From contig CACYWQ010000006.1 in assembly GCA_902778165.1 (NCBI GenBank), positions 1-64,000 on the forward strand: a stretch of 64,000 nucleotides of DNA, given 5' to 3'. The stretch comes from an uncultured Lachnospiraceae bacterium (GTDB taxonomy: Bacteria; Bacillota; Clostridia; Lachnospirales; Lachnospiraceae). How positions within the stretch are numbered: the first letter of the stretch is position 1; each line of letters begins with the position of its first letter. Under the pieces are notes generated by a model, which was given only the letters and a program-made list of their open reading frames with translations, was not told the origin of the DNA and did no database searches. Made by a program: the position numbers and the translations under genes. This document shows, one piece after another, positions 1 to 9,308 of this stretch.

Positions 1-669
1 GAAGACAATATGTTGCTTCCCGCATACAAGCTCATTACATTCACATGGGGCAATGTAAGCGGAATAGACAGAGAGAAGGGATTGTTCGTCATCAAGCCAA
101 GCGGTGTTGAGTATGATGAGCTTAAGCCCGAGGATATGGTAGTACTGGATCTTGAAGGCAATGTGGTTGAAGGTGATTATCGTCCTTCATCCGATACGGC
201 CACACATTTGGAAATCTACAAAGCATTTGCAGAAGTCGGCGGAGTGGTACACACTCATTCATCTTATGCAACAAGCTGGGCACAGGCAGGAAGATCGATT
301 CCTTGCTATGGTACTACACATGCGGATTATTTCTACGGAGAGATTCCCTGCTTAAGATGTCTTAACGCAGACGAGATAGCGGATGCTTATGAAGAGAATA
401 CGGGTCACCTTATAGTGAATGAATTTAACAGGATGGATAAGGATCCCATGGCGGTTCCCGCTGTGTTATGCAAGAACCACGGCGTATTCACATGGGGTAA
501 GAATGCAATAGATGCCGTACATTCTGCCGTAGTAACGGAGGAAGTAGCCAAGATGGCTTTCCGTACTGAACTTATTAATGCAGAGGTTAAGCCTGCTCCT
601 CAGGAATTACAGGATAAGCATTATTTCCGCAAGCACGGTGCGAATGCTTATTACGGACAAAGCAAATAA
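1..669 (+). CDS. araD: L-ribulose-5-phosphate 4-epimerase, 5' end outside window
   Basis: Class II aldolase/epimerase that interconverts L-ribulose-5-phosphate and D-xylulose-5-phosphate, the last step of L-arabinose catabolism. The frame is open from base 1, so the start codon lies upstream. The visible part carries the FTWGNVSG phosphate-binding segment, the VHTHS zinc-ligand motif and the later KNHGVFTWG histidine, all typical of AraD (about 230 residues in the family), so only about ten N-terminal residues are missing. The next two genes encode transketolase halves, which would take xylulose-5-phosphate into the non-oxidative pentose phosphate pathway. The spacing of 110 bases and a promoter in between suggest separate control. 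Identification is secure. Confidence 0.95.
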   Translation, partial: EDNMLLPAYKLITFTWGNVSGIDREKGLFVIKPSGVEYDELKPEDMVVLDLEGNVVEGDYRPSSDTATHLEIYKAFAEVGGVVHTHSSYATSWAQAGRSIPCYGTTHADYFYGEIPCLRCLNADEIADAYEENTGHLIVNEFNRMDKDPMAVPAVLCKNHGVFTWGKNAIDAVHSAVVTEEVAKMAFRTELINAEVKPAPQELQDKHYFRKHGANAYYGQSK

Positions 670-700
670 GGTAAGTAAGGCAAATAAAGCAAATCACATA

Positions 701-729
701 TTGTTACAGTCATAATCTTGTGATAGAAT
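701..729 (+). promoter_or_regulatory. Sigma-A promoter for the transketolase genes
   Basis: TTGTTA at 701-706 and TAGAAT at 724-729 are 17 bases apart. The predicted start of transcription falls at about 735-737, on the edge of a palindrome at 734-753. Confidence 0.55.
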
Positions 730-733
730 ATTT

Positions 734-753
734 ATACGTGCACGGGCACGTAT
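734..753. promoter_or_regulatory. Operator-like palindrome at the transketolase transcription start
   Basis: Perfect 8-bp inverted repeat ATACGTGC / GCACGTAT around ACGG. It sits immediately after the -10 box, where a repressor would block initiation. It could alternatively form a 5' RNA hairpin. It has no T-run, so it is not a terminator. Confidence 0.45.
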
Positions 754-779
754 TGGGTATTTTCTATATGGAGGAATAT

Positions 780-1610
780 ATGGATAATTTAGAGCTTAAG
801 AGGTATGCCAATGCGGTACGTAAGGGCATAGTTACTGCAGTTCACGGAGCGAAGGCCGGTCATCCGGGTGGATCACTCTCTGCAGCAGATATGTTTACGT
901 TCCTTTATTTTGAAGAGATGAATATCGATCCTAAGGATCCTAAGAAGGCGGACAGAGACAGATTTGTCCTTTCTAAGGGTCATACGGCACCGGGTCTTTA
1001 TTCGGCGCTCGCCAACAGAGGATATTTCCCCGTTGAGGATCTTCCGACACTTCGTCATCTTGGTTCTTACTTACAGGGTCATCCCTGTATGCAGGAGACA
1101 CCCGGTGTAGATATGAGTTCGGGTTCACTCGGTCAGGGAATCTCAGCAGCAGTTGGAATGGCACTTGCTGCCAAGCTTGATAATAAGGATTACAGAGTCT
1201 ACACATTGCTTGGAGACGGTGAGATCCAGGAAGGCCAGGTATGGGAGGCATCAATGTTTGCCGGAGCCAGAGGCCTTGATAATCTTGTTGTAATCGTGGA
1301 TAACAACGGATTACAGATCGACGGTAAGATAGAGGATGTGTGCAGCCCCTATCCCATCGATAAGAAGTTTGAAGCATTTAATTTCCATGTAATCAATATT
1401 GACGGTCATGACTTCGATGCCATCAGAGCGGCATTTGCGGAAGCCAAGAAGACCAAGGGTATGCCTACGGCGATCATCATGAAGACTGTTAAGGGTAAGG
1501 GCGTATCTTATATGGAGAATAACGCCGGCTGGCATGGCAAGGCTCCTAATGATGAGGAGTACAAGGTTGCCATGGATGATCTTGCAGCTATAGATGCACA
1601 GTTGGCTTAG
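780..1610 (+). CDS. Transketolase, N-terminal (TPP-binding) subunit
   Basis: Half of a split transketolase, which moves two-carbon units between sugar phosphates in the non-oxidative pentose phosphate pathway. The 276-residue protein has the thiamine-diphosphate motif beginning GDGEIQEG and ending VDNN about 28 residues later, plus the N-terminal HPGGSLS segment. I chose the ATG at 780 because GGAGG lies five bases upstream; in-frame starts at 720 and 768 lack a usable ribosome site. The C-terminal subunit follows 30 bases later, and the two form one enzyme in organisms with this split arrangement. An operator-like palindrome lies at the promoter. The adjacency of araD suggests use in pentose catabolism. 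Confidence 0.95.
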   Translation: MDNLELKRYANAVRKGIVTAVHGAKAGHPGGSLSAADMFTFLYFEEMNIDPKDPKKADRDRFVLSKGHTAPGLYSALANRGYFPVEDLPTLRHLGSYLQGHPCMQETPGVDMSSGSLGQGISAAVGMALAAKLDNKDYRVYTLLGDGEIQEGQVWEASMFAGARGLDNLVVIVDNNGLQIDGKIEDVCSPYPIDKKFEAFNFHVINIDGHDFDAIRAAFAEAKKTKGMPTAIIMKTVKGKGVSYMENNAGWHGKAPNDEEYKVAMDDLAAIDAQLA

Positions 1611-1640
1611 TCCGATACGATTACAGATAGGAGATAAAAT

Positions 1641-2579
1641 ATGAGCGATATTAAGAAGATAGCTACCAGAGAGAGCTACGGTAATGCACTCGTAGAGTGT
1701 GCGGAAGATTTCCCGGATTTGGTCGTACTTGATGCAGACCTTGCGGGAGCAACCAAGACAGGAGTATTTAAGAAGGCTTATCCTGACAGACATATAGATT
1801 GCGGAATTGCAGAGTCTAACATGACAGGTATTGCAGCAGGACTTGCTACATGCGGCAAGATTCCTTTCATCTCATCATTTGCGATGTTTGCTGCAGGACG
1901 TAACTTCGAGCAGGTTCGTAACTCGATCGGTTACCCTCACCTCAATGTTAAGATCGGTGCGACTCACGCAGGAGTGACTGTCGGTGAGGACGGAGCAACA
2001 CATCAGTGTAACGAGGACATTGCGCTTATGCGTACCATCCCCGGTATGACTGTCATCGTTCCCAGTGATGATATTGAAGCAAGAGCAGCTGTCAGAGCGG
2101 CACTTGAGTTAAAGGGACCCGTATACTTAAGATTCGGACGTGCGGCAGTTCCCGTGATCAACGATAAGCCCGGATATAAGTTTGAGATAGGTAAGGGCGT
2201 TAGGTTACGTGAAGGAAGCGATGTGACGATCGTTGCAACAGGTATCTGTGTTGACAGTGCGGTTAATGCAGCAGAGTTGCTTGCAGCAGACGGAATTCAG
2301 GCAGATGTTATCAACATCCACACGATCAAGCCTATCGATAAGGACATCATCCTTGAGTCTGCCAAGAAGACAGGCAAGGTGGTTACTGTTGAAGAACATT
2401 CGGTTATCGGCGGCTTAGGCAGCGCAGTTTGTGATGTACTTGCTGAGAACCTTCCTACTCCGGTTAAGAAGATTGGTGTTCAGGATGTATTCGGTGAGTC
2501 CGGAAGCGCAGGTGAACTTGTCAAGAAGTTCGGCCTTGACGGCGAGAGCGTATACAAGACAATTAAGGAATTTGTATAA
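1641..2579 (+). CDS. Transketolase, C-terminal (pyrimidine-binding) subunit
   Basis: Second half of the split transketolase, 312 residues. It has the pyrimidine-binding domain with DGATHQCNEDIALMR, which holds the glutamate that activates the thiamine cofactor, then a C-terminal transketolase domain (EEHSVIGGLGSAV). The start has an AGGAG site about seven bases upstream. It lies in the same transcript as the N-terminal subunit. A sigma-A-like promoter overlaps its last codons (2572-2600) and reads into the next gene. Assignment is secure; the alternative, a DXS-like or pyruvate dehydrogenase beta protein, is less likely because of the paired N-terminal subunit. Confidence 0.95.
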   Translation: MSDIKKIATRESYGNALVECAEDFPDLVVLDADLAGATKTGVFKKAYPDRHIDCGIAESNMTGIAAGLATCGKIPFISSFAMFAAGRNFEQVRNSIGYPHLNVKIGATHAGVTVGEDGATHQCNEDIALMRTIPGMTVIVPSDDIEARAAVRAALELKGPVYLRFGRAAVPVINDKPGYKFEIGKGVRLREGSDVTIVATGICVDSAVNAAELLAADGIQADVINIHTIKPIDKDIILESAKKTGKVVTVEEHSVIGGLGSAVCDVLAENLPTPVKKIGVQDVFGESGSAGELVKKFGLDGESVYKTIKEFV

Positions 2580-2600
2580 GCCTTAAACAGACTATATAAT
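2572..2600 (+). promoter_or_regulatory. Promoter at the 3' end of the transketolase gene
   Basis: TTGTAT (2572-2577) and TATAAT (2595-2600) with a 17-base spacer. Transcription would start at about 2607, inside the left arm of the hairpin at 2600-2655, and lead into the YfhO-type gene. Confidence 0.45.
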
Positions 2601-2655
2601 ATAAAGCGTTCAGACGGCTAAGACCGTAACAGGCCCACTGTCTGGACGCTTTATA
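2600..2655 (+). terminator. Long-stem hairpin between transketolase and yfhO-like gene
   Basis: Arms 2600-2615 and 2640-2655 pair over 16 positions with one G-U pair, enclosing a 24-base loop. There is no clean T-run, only TATATTT. It may terminate the transketolase message, or act as a leader structure for the downstream gene, whose promoter lies just before it. Confidence 0.5.
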
Positions 2656-2721
2656 TATTTAAATATTTGATCTTTATCGAAGAATGCGAAGAAACGCAGG
2701 ATTTATCGGGGATTGCCACTT

Positions 2722-5421
2722 ATGAGCAAGGGGAATACACTCTTCACAAAATTGCATAATAACCGAATATACGTTCTTGCATTTGCAATCCCAACTGCGG
2801 TGATGTTAGCTATATTTATGCTGGCACGGATATATCCCTTCGGGAACAGAAGCTTCCTGCACATCGATATGTATCATCAGTATTTCCCTTTCTTAACCGA
2901 TTTCTATCACACGGTAAGAGGTAAGGGTTCGGTTGCTGACGGTACGGGATTCTACTATAGCCTTAATTCGGGACTCGGTAATAATTTCTATGCACTCTGG
3001 GCATATTATTTATCAAGCCCTTTTAATCTGCTTGCGTTTCTTATTCCTGAGAAGTTTCTTATGGAGTTCTTCTCATATCTTGCAATTGTTAAGATAGGGC
3101 TCTGTGGTCTGGCGTTCGCCGTATATCTAAGACATCACTTTGACAGAGAAGATATAAGTATTCTGTATTTTTCCACATTCTATGCATTAAGCGGATTTAT
3201 TGCAGCATATAACTGGGATCTTATGTGGCTTGATGTGGTTGCACTTGCGCCCATAGTGATACTCGGGCTTGAGCGACTGGTTGCATCGGGCGGTAAGAGT
3301 ATGAGGTTATATATAATCTCATTGGCGGTGGCACTATTCTGCAATTACTATCTCTGCATCATGTTATGCATATTCCTGGTGCTTTATTATCTGCTTGTAT
3401 TACTTCCGGATACAATAGCCTCTGTTAATGCAGCCGTAGGCGAAAGCATTGATTCGGGTAGCAAGATAAGAAACAGAAGAGAGTGCCTTAGCAAAGTATT
3501 AAGGGTATCGGGCAGCTTCACTGTCGGCTCTTTGCTTGCGGGTGCATTGTCGGGAGTGATCCTTGTGCCCTCATATATGGCGATTCGCATGACCAAGTTC
3601 CACGCATCTTCATTCCCGAATTCATATAAGCCGTATTTTGATATCTTCACGATGTCTGCAAGGAGTCTTTGCGATGTGGCAGTAGAGACGGGGCTTGACC
3701 ATTGGCCTAATATCTATGCATCCGTAGCGGTACTTATCCTGCTTCCTATATATGTTATTAATCGCAAGATACCTCTTAGGGCCAAACTTGGGCGACTGAT
3801 ACTACTAGCCCTCTTATTCTACAGTTTCTCCGTTAACGTACTGTCATATCTATGGCATGGACTTAATTATCCGGATTCGCTTCCTGCAAGGCAGTCTTAT
3901 CTGTATATATTCTTATTGCTTGCCGTTTGTTATGAGGGGTTAATCCATATTAAGGAAATAAGAAAGCCGATATTCGGCATTATCGCCGCAGCTGTTATGG
4001 CATATCTTGTCTGTGTAAGCAAGTTTGCATTTGATGATGCTATAACGGAGAGAAGTATTGCGATCTCTTCTATAGTAATTGTCATATATATGGCGCTTCT
4101 GTATATCTATGTGTGCAGCGGGACACAGGCAGGTAACAGGGTGCGTATTCTTGGTTACATTGCACTGTGTGTTGTGACAGTCGAAGCCGGCATCAATATG
4201 AAACTAACAAGTGTTCCTACAGTGTCAAGAACAGATTATTTAAGCGGATTTGATGATTATGAGAATCTGTATGAGCAATACAATGAAGTTAAGGATGGCC
4301 TGTTGTACAGATTTGAAAGAGTTAACAGGTTGACCAATAACGATGCGATGCTTAAGGCATATCCTTCCGTATCGCTGTTCTCATCGATAAGCAACGGAAG
4401 AGTCAATGATTTCTATTCTGATTACGGAATGCGCACAAGTAAGGTGTTTTATTGTGAAGACGGCATGACACCTTTTATACGGGCCTTGCTTGGAGATAAA
4501 TACATATTCGTGGAAGATAAAGATGCGGAAATGTGGGAGAAGATGACGATCTCAGACAGAACACAGGCAGGAAAGGTTGATAAGATTGGTACAAGCGGAA
4601 GCGTTAATCTGTATGCTTATGATAAGAGTCTGCCGGTAGGATACATGATATATCCTGAGACTTCGGATACGGATAAGCTGATTGATACAGATCCGGGTGC
4701 CGCATTTACTGATAAGACGGATACTTCGGATGATAAGTTAAGTCCGGTAACAAGACAGAATAAGCTTGCAAGGGCCCTTGGAAGTGAGGGGCAGTTGTAT
4801 ACAGAGTGTGCCACCATTGAACAGACTGACAGTGCCGATGTCGTCATCCATGAATACGGATACTATATTGCATATTGTGCAACCAAGAAGATAAGCACGC
4901 TTAAGGTCAAACTACCCTGGGGAGAGAAAGAATATAAGAAGCTTAAGAACCCGTATATCATTAATCTGGGATATCTTGATGCCGGAGATATGGTAAGTGC
5001 CGTTAATGATGACGGAGCGGATCTTCATATGAAATTATACCGCACGGATGATGCTGTTTACTCTGAGGTTATCGATACACTGAGTGAAGACACATTTAAG
5101 ATATCCAAGGACGGTTACGGATCCAACAGATTAAGAGGAAGCATTAAGGCATCGTCGGAAGGATATCTTATATTAAGTATTCCTTATGATAACGGCTGGA
5201 AGGTATATGTGGACGGGATAGAGGTTAAGCCTTATATGGCTTATGATGCGATGACTGCTGTTGCGCTTAATACGGGTAAGCATGTCGTGGAGCTTAAGTA
5301 TACTCCCCCCGGACTGTTAGCGGGGCTTTATATAACGCTAATGTCACTTGTGTTAATAACCGTATCGATAGTATATACGGACAGAGCAAAATCAAAACTT
5401 GATACCATGGGTGACAAATAA
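2722..5421 (+). CDS. YfhO family polytopic membrane protein
   Basis: A 899-residue integral membrane protein with about a dozen hydrophobic segments in its first 520 residues and an extracytoplasmic C-terminal region ending in a last membrane helix near residue 880. Sequence features match the YfhO family (PF09586): the N-terminal DMYHQYFPFLTDFYH segment and the C-terminal NGWKVYVDG motif. In Bacillus and Listeria, YfhO proteins are linked to glycosylation of lipoteichoic acid using lipid-linked sugar; the same role here is inferred. I prefer ATG 2722 with GGGGA nine bases upstream over TTG 2713. The gene seems to stand alone between the transketolase hairpin and the alcohol dehydrogenase. 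Confidence 0.85.
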   Translation: MSKGNTLFTKLHNNRIYVLAFAIPTAVMLAIFMLARIYPFGNRSFLHIDMYHQYFPFLTDFYHTVRGKGSVADGTGFYYSLNSGLGNNFYALWAYYLSSPFNLLAFLIPEKFLMEFFSYLAIVKIGLCGLAFAVYLRHHFDREDISILYFSTFYALSGFIAAYNWDLMWLDVVALAPIVILGLERLVASGGKSMRLYIISLAVALFCNYYLCIMLCIFLVLYYLLVLLPDTIASVNAAVGESIDSGSKIRNRRECLSKVLRVSGSFTVGSLLAGALSGVILVPSYMAIRMTKFHASSFPNSYKPYFDIFTMSARSLCDVAVETGLDHWPNIYASVAVLILLPIYVINRKIPLRAKLGRLILLALLFYSFSVNVLSYLWHGLNYPDSLPARQSYLYIFLLLAVCYEGLIHIKEIRKPIFGIIAAAVMAYLVCVSKFAFDDAITERSIAISSIVIVIYMALLYIYVCSGTQAGNRVRILGYIALCVVTVEAGINMKLTSVPTVSRTDYLSGFDDYENLYEQYNEVKDGLLYRFERVNRLTNNDAMLKAYPSVSLFSSISNGRVNDFYSDYGMRTSKVFYCEDGMTPFIRALLGDKYIFVEDKDAEMWEKMTISDRTQAGKVDKIGTSGSVNLYAYDKSLPVGYMIYPETSDTDKLIDTDPGAAFTDKTDTSDDKLSPVTRQNKLARALGSEGQLYTECATIEQTDSADVVIHEYGYYIAYCATKKISTLKVKLPWGEKEYKKLKNPYIINLGYLDAGDMVSAVNDDGADLHMKLYRTDDAVYSEVIDTLSEDTFKISKDGYGSNRLRGSIKASSEGYLILSIPYDNGWKVYVDGIEVKPYMAYDAMTAVALNTGKHVVELKYTPPGLLAGLYITLMSLVLITVSIVYTDRAKSKLDTMGDK

Positions 5422-5494
5422 TAAGAAGTATATATTCATATGGAAATATATAATGATAGAGTGTAGTCCATACAGAGAATGAAAGGAGAAAGAA

Positions 5495-6673
5495 ATGTTT
5501 GATTTTAAGTATTTCACACCCACCAAGGTAATCTTCGGCAAGAACACAGAGTCCAAAGTGGCAGAACTTGTCAAGGAATTCGGCGGAACCAAATTACTCA
5601 TACATTACGGCGGCGGAAGTGTTGTTCGCTCCGGCCTGCTTAAGCGTGTGACAGATTGTTTGGACGCTGCAGGAATCGGATATGTGACCCTTGGCGGAGC
5701 GGTTCCGAATCCCCATTTGGGTCTTGTATATGAAGGAATAGAATTATGCAAGAAGGAGAATGTTGATTTCCTGCTTGCAGTGGGTGGCGGAAGTGCTATC
5801 GATTCGGCCAAGGCAATAGGATACGGACTTGCCAATGAAGGCGATGTGTGGGATTTCTATGATTATAAGAGACAGGCGAAGGGTTGCCTTCCCTTAGGAG
5901 TTATCCTTACACTTGCAGCTACGGGAAGTGAGATGAGCGATTCATCCGTTATAACCAAAGAAGAGGGTCTGGTTAAGCGCGGATACAGCAGTGATTATGC
6001 TCGTCCTAAGTTTGCCATCATGAATCCCGAACTTACGATGACTCTGCCTGATTATCAGACAGCATGCGGATGCACGGATATAATGATGCATACGATGGAG
6101 AGATATTTCACCAATGGCGGTAACATGGAGATTACCGATGCATTGGCTGAAGGACTGTTAAGAACGGTTAAGAAAAATGCACTTACCTTATGTAAGAATC
6201 CCAAGGATTATGACGCACGTGCCGAGGTTATGTGGGCAGGAAGCCTTGCGCATAACGGACTTACAGGATGCGGCAATGACGGCGGAGACTGGATGACTCA
6301 TAAACTTGAGCATGAGCTCGGTGGTCTGTATGACGTTGCTCACGGAGCAGGTCTTGCGGCAATCTGGGGAACATGGGCAAGATACGTGTATAAGAACTGT
6401 CTTCCCAGATTCGTCAAGTTTGCTCTTAATGTAATGGAAGTTGAGAATAAGGGCTCAGATGAAGAGATCGCACTTGCCGGAATAGAGGCAATGGAAGATT
6501 TCTACAGAAGCATCAATATGCCTACCAATCTTCGTGAACTCGGTGTAGAGCCCACAGAAGATGAACTTAAGCTTATGGCTCATAAGTGCGCCGTAGGTGT
6601 TGGCGGGCAGATGGGCTCAGCCAGAGTGTTAAGAGAAGAAGATATGCTTAACATCTACAGAGCAAGCATGTAA
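5495..6673 (+). CDS. Iron-containing alcohol dehydrogenase (butanol dehydrogenase type)
   Basis: Group III NAD(P)H-dependent alcohol dehydrogenase of 392 residues, the usual length for BdhA/YqhD-like enzymes that reduce aldehydes in fermentation. The nucleotide-binding GGGSAIDSAKAI motif (residues about 93-104) and the metal-ligand region TDIMMHTMERYF are present, with HELGGLYDVAHGAGLA further on supplying more ligand histidines. The start has GAAAGGAGA upstream at good spacing. It is separated from both neighbours by about 75-120 bases and is probably its own unit. Substrate (butanal, acetaldehyde or a toxic aldehyde) cannot be told from sequence. Confidence 0.93.
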   Translation: MFDFKYFTPTKVIFGKNTESKVAELVKEFGGTKLLIHYGGGSVVRSGLLKRVTDCLDAAGIGYVTLGGAVPNPHLGLVYEGIELCKKENVDFLLAVGGGSAIDSAKAIGYGLANEGDVWDFYDYKRQAKGCLPLGVILTLAATGSEMSDSSVITKEEGLVKRGYSSDYARPKFAIMNPELTMTLPDYQTACGCTDIMMHTMERYFTNGGNMEITDALAEGLLRTVKKNALTLCKNPKDYDARAEVMWAGSLAHNGLTGCGNDGGDWMTHKLEHELGGLYDVAHGAGLAAIWGTWARYVYKNCLPRFVKFALNVMEVENKGSDEEIALAGIEAMEDFYRSINMPTNLRELGVEPTEDELKLMAHKCAVGVGGQMGSARVLREEDMLNIYRASM

Positions 6674-6720
6674 TACGTGAATCAATCCTAAATATACATA
6701 TTTATTTAATAAGGAATTTA

Positions 6721-6750
6721 TGGACGAACAAGTGAATATAAGAGTATAAT
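6721..6750 (+). promoter_or_regulatory. Putative promoter for the lgt operon
   Basis: TGGACG (6721-6726) and TATAAT (6745-6750) with an 18-base spacer, ending 44 bases before the lgt start codon. The -10 box is a perfect match; the -35 is weak. Confidence 0.4.
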
Positions 6751-6794
6751 GTGAATGTTAATTTGATGGATTATATGTAAAGATAAGGATTAAT

Positions 6795-7634
6795 ATGCAC
6801 AACGAGATACTCAAGATAGGTTCGGTTACCATATACGGATACGGATTGATGATAGGCATAGGCGTGATAGTGGCTATGCTTATGGGAGATAAGAGAGCGA
6901 ATAAGCGCGGATTAAACGGTGAGCTTGTATACGGGCTTACGATTACCGCGGTAGTGCTTGGTTTCATGGCAGCCAAGGTGTTATTCATAATAACCAACTG
7001 GAGCAAGTTTATTAAAGCACCTCTCGATTATATTTCAAGTGAAGGCTTCGTGGTATACGGCGGTTTGATCGGCGGTATACTGGCAGCTTTGGGATATTGT
7101 AAGATTAAGAAGGTAGACGGATTCGCATATTTGGATCTGATGGTACCTTCAGTGGCGATTGCACAGGGCTTCGGCCGTATAGGATGTTTCCTTGCCGGAT
7201 GTTGTTACGGCAGGGAGACAACATCGCCCATTGGTGTGGTATTCACCCATTCTGATTTCGCACCCAATAACGTGCGTCTTATTCCTACCCAGCTTATAAG
7301 CTCGGTGGGCAACTTCGTGATAGCGGCTATTCTGTTGTGGTTTGCATCCAAGCCGCGTAAGCGTTTTCAGACCACTATTCTGTGGATCCTTCTCTACAGC
7401 ATAGGAAGATTCTTTGTGGAATTCCTTCGTAATGATGCAAGAGGTAATGTGGGAGTACTTTCAACCTCTCAGTTCATTGCGATTATTTGTATACCCGTTT
7501 GTCTTCTTGGATTTAAGTTCCTAGTGCCTGCTTTGGAGAAAAGTGGGGCGACTGAGTCACAATCCCTTGCAGATAATGAACCCGCCGAGGCGAACGCCTC
7601 CGCAGATACTGACCCGGAGGATATCCATGAATAA
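6795..7634 (+). CDS. lgt: Prolipoprotein diacylglyceryl transferase
   Basis: Membrane enzyme that transfers diacylglycerol from phosphatidylglycerol to the lipobox cysteine of prolipoproteins, the first step of lipoprotein maturation. The 279-residue protein has about seven hydrophobic segments, the signature region GRIGCFLAGCCYGRE in the form common in clostridia, and the later GRFFVEFLRNDARG arginine segment. The C-terminal 25 residues are polar and Glu/Asp/Ala-rich. It is the first gene of a coupled run: its stop overlaps the next start by eight bases. Several lipoproteins in this window (at 20.1, 32.8 and 44.4 kb) would be its substrates. Confidence 0.96.
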   Translation: MHNEILKIGSVTIYGYGLMIGIGVIVAMLMGDKRANKRGLNGELVYGLTITAVVLGFMAAKVLFIITNWSKFIKAPLDYISSEGFVVYGGLIGGILAALGYCKIKKVDGFAYLDLMVPSVAIAQGFGRIGCFLAGCCYGRETTSPIGVVFTHSDFAPNNVRLIPTQLISSVGNFVIAAILLWFASKPRKRFQTTILWILLYSIGRFFVEFLRNDARGNVGVLSTSQFIAIICIPVCLLGFKFLVPALEKSGATESQSLADNEPAEANASADTDPEDIHE

Positions 7635-8160
7635 GACAGAGTACATAGATATGCTCAGACGTCATATAACCGAAGTGGGAGATCCCGCTTTTATTAATGA
7701 TACCGTTGAATACTACACAGATTATATAGATACGGCCATCCGTAAGGGTCAGACCGAAGAGGATGTGCTCGCTACCCTTGGAGATCCGAGACTGATCGCC
7801 AAGTCAATCGTTGCAAGTCGTGATGATATACCCGGTAATAACACCGGGGATTATTACAGCGCCGGGTCAGGTTATAACACCAACAGTCATACTTACTCCG
7901 GAGGTCGTTACGGTGAGTCATTTGAATCGGAGAATTCAGAAGATGGCCGAAGATACGGAATATTCGACAATAAGCTTCATATAAGACTAAGAAACGGAAG
8001 GGATCTGGCGATCCCGATGGCTGTTGTTAAGGTCGGCGGCGCAGCTGCGCTATTGCTTCTGTTATTCGGCGTAGGATATGTCACATGGCAGCTTATGCCG
8101 GTTATCGGAGTAGGCATATTGGCGGTACTTATATACAGATTCTTTAAAGATAATTTCTGA
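7627..8160 (+). CDS. DUF1700 (HAAS-type) membrane protein
   Basis: A 177-residue protein whose first 60 residues (NKTEYIDMLRRHI ... EEDVLATLGDP) match the helical DUF1700/HAAS domain, followed by a Gly/Tyr/Ser-rich linker and two hydrophobic segments at the C terminus (about residues 130-172). HAAS-domain proteins often pair with PadR-type regulators, but none is adjacent here. The true start is ATG 7627, seven bases after GGAGG and overlapping the end of lgt. Its stop overlaps the next start codon by one base, so translation is probably coupled. Function unknown; a membrane or envelope-stress role is inferred from family and context. Confidence 0.8.
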   Translation: MNKTEYIDMLRRHITEVGDPAFINDTVEYYTDYIDTAIRKGQTEEDVLATLGDPRLIAKSIVASRDDIPGNNTGDYYSAGSGYNTNSHTYSGGRYGESFESENSEDGRRYGIFDNKLHIRLRNGRDLAIPMAVVKVGGAAALLLLLFGVGYVTWQLMPVIGVGILAVLIYRFFKDNF

Positions 8161-9308
8161 TGAATACCATGGAACTTATAGCCCCCTGTCATTTCGGACT
8201 GGAGGCTGTACTTAAAAAAGAGATAATAGATCTGGGCTATGATATATCCGAAGTAACTGACGGACGTGTCATGTTTATCGGTGATGCCGAGGCCATAGCC
8301 CGTATCAATATATGGTCAAGAACGGCAGAGAGAGTCCTTATCAAAGTGGGTAGCTTCCATGCTGAGACTTTTGATGAATTATTCGAAGGAACCAAGGCCA
8401 TAGCATGGGAAGATTATATTCCCAAGGACGGAAGATTCTGGGTGACCAAGGCAGCCAGTGTTAAGAGTGCGCTTTTCTCACCGTCAGATATTCAGTCCAT
8501 TATGAAGAAGGCAATGGTAGAGAGGATGAAACTCACTTATCCGGTTGATCGATTTGATGAATCGGGTGAGGATTATCCCGTAAGAGTGTTTATCCATAAA
8601 GACATCGTCACAATAGGTCTTGATACAACAGGGGATTCTCTTCATAAGAGAGGATACAGATTATTAAGTTCCAAGGCTCCGATTGCAGAGAATCTTGCTG
8701 CGGCGCTTATAATGTTGACCCCCTGGAGAGAAGACCGTATTCTTATAGATCCTTTCTGCGGAAGCGGAACATTCCCCATAGAAGCCGCACTTATGGTTGC
8801 GAATATTGCCCCCGGACTTAACAGGGAGTTCAGAGCATGCGACTGGGAACATATTGTGCCCGCCCGTATATGGAAGGATGCTTATGATGAGGCAAGAGAA
8901 TCCGTGAATATGGATGTTAAGACTGATATTCAGGGATATGACATAGATGACGATATGGTTCGCATAGCAAGGGAGAATGCAAGACTTGCCGGAGTTGAAG
9001 AACTCATTCATTTTCAAAGAAGGGACGTTAAGGATCTGTCCCATCCCGGCAAATACGGTTTCATAATCACCAATCCTCCGTATGGTGAGAGAATCGGTGA
9101 AGATAATGAACTTGCCGGACTGTATGATACCCTCGGTGAGAGATTTGGCAGTCTTGACTCTTTCTCATTATATATGATCACATCTTATGAAGGCGCGGAG
9201 AAGTCGATCGGACGTAAGGCTGATAAGAACCGCAAGATATATAACGGAATGCTTCAGACGAGGTTCTATTCGTTCATGGGTCCTAAGCCTCCCGGGAGAA
9301 GACAATGA
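8160..9308 (+). CDS. THUMP-domain class I RNA guanine N2-methyltransferase (RlmL/YpsC type)
   Basis: SAM-dependent rRNA methyltransferase, 382 residues. An N-terminal ferredoxin-like/THUMP region (about residues 1-155) is followed by a Rossmann-type catalytic domain with the SAM-binding DPFCGSGTFPIEAAL loop and the TNPPYGERIG catalytic motif that contacts the target guanine. The length and architecture match the Firmicute YpsC group and the N-terminal half of E. coli RlmL (23S m2G2445); the exact site here is inferred. The start codon overlaps the previous stop and its own stop overlaps the next start (ATGA), so the gene lies in a tightly packed operon. Confidence 0.9.
   Translation: MNTMELIAPCHFGLEAVLKKEIIDLGYDISEVTDGRVMFIGDAEAIARINIWSRTAERVLIKVGSFHAETFDELFEGTKAIAWEDYIPKDGRFWVTKAASVKSALFSPSDIQSIMKKAMVERMKLTYPVDRFDESGEDYPVRVFIHKDIVTIGLDTTGDSLHKRGYRLLSSKAPIAENLAAALIMLTPWREDRILIDPFCGSGTFPIEAALMVANIAPGLNREFRACDWEHIVPARIWKDAYDEARESVNMDVKTDIQGYDIDDDMVRIARENARLAGVEELIHFQRRDVKDLSHPGKYGFIITNPPYGERIGEDNELAGLYDTLGERFGSLDSFSLYMITSYEGAEKSIGRKADKNRKIYNGMLQTRFYSFMGPKPPGRRQ

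Noticed and set aside
2607..2712. Riboswitch in the leader of the yfhO-like gene
   Set aside because: I could not match the sequence to any riboswitch consensus I know.
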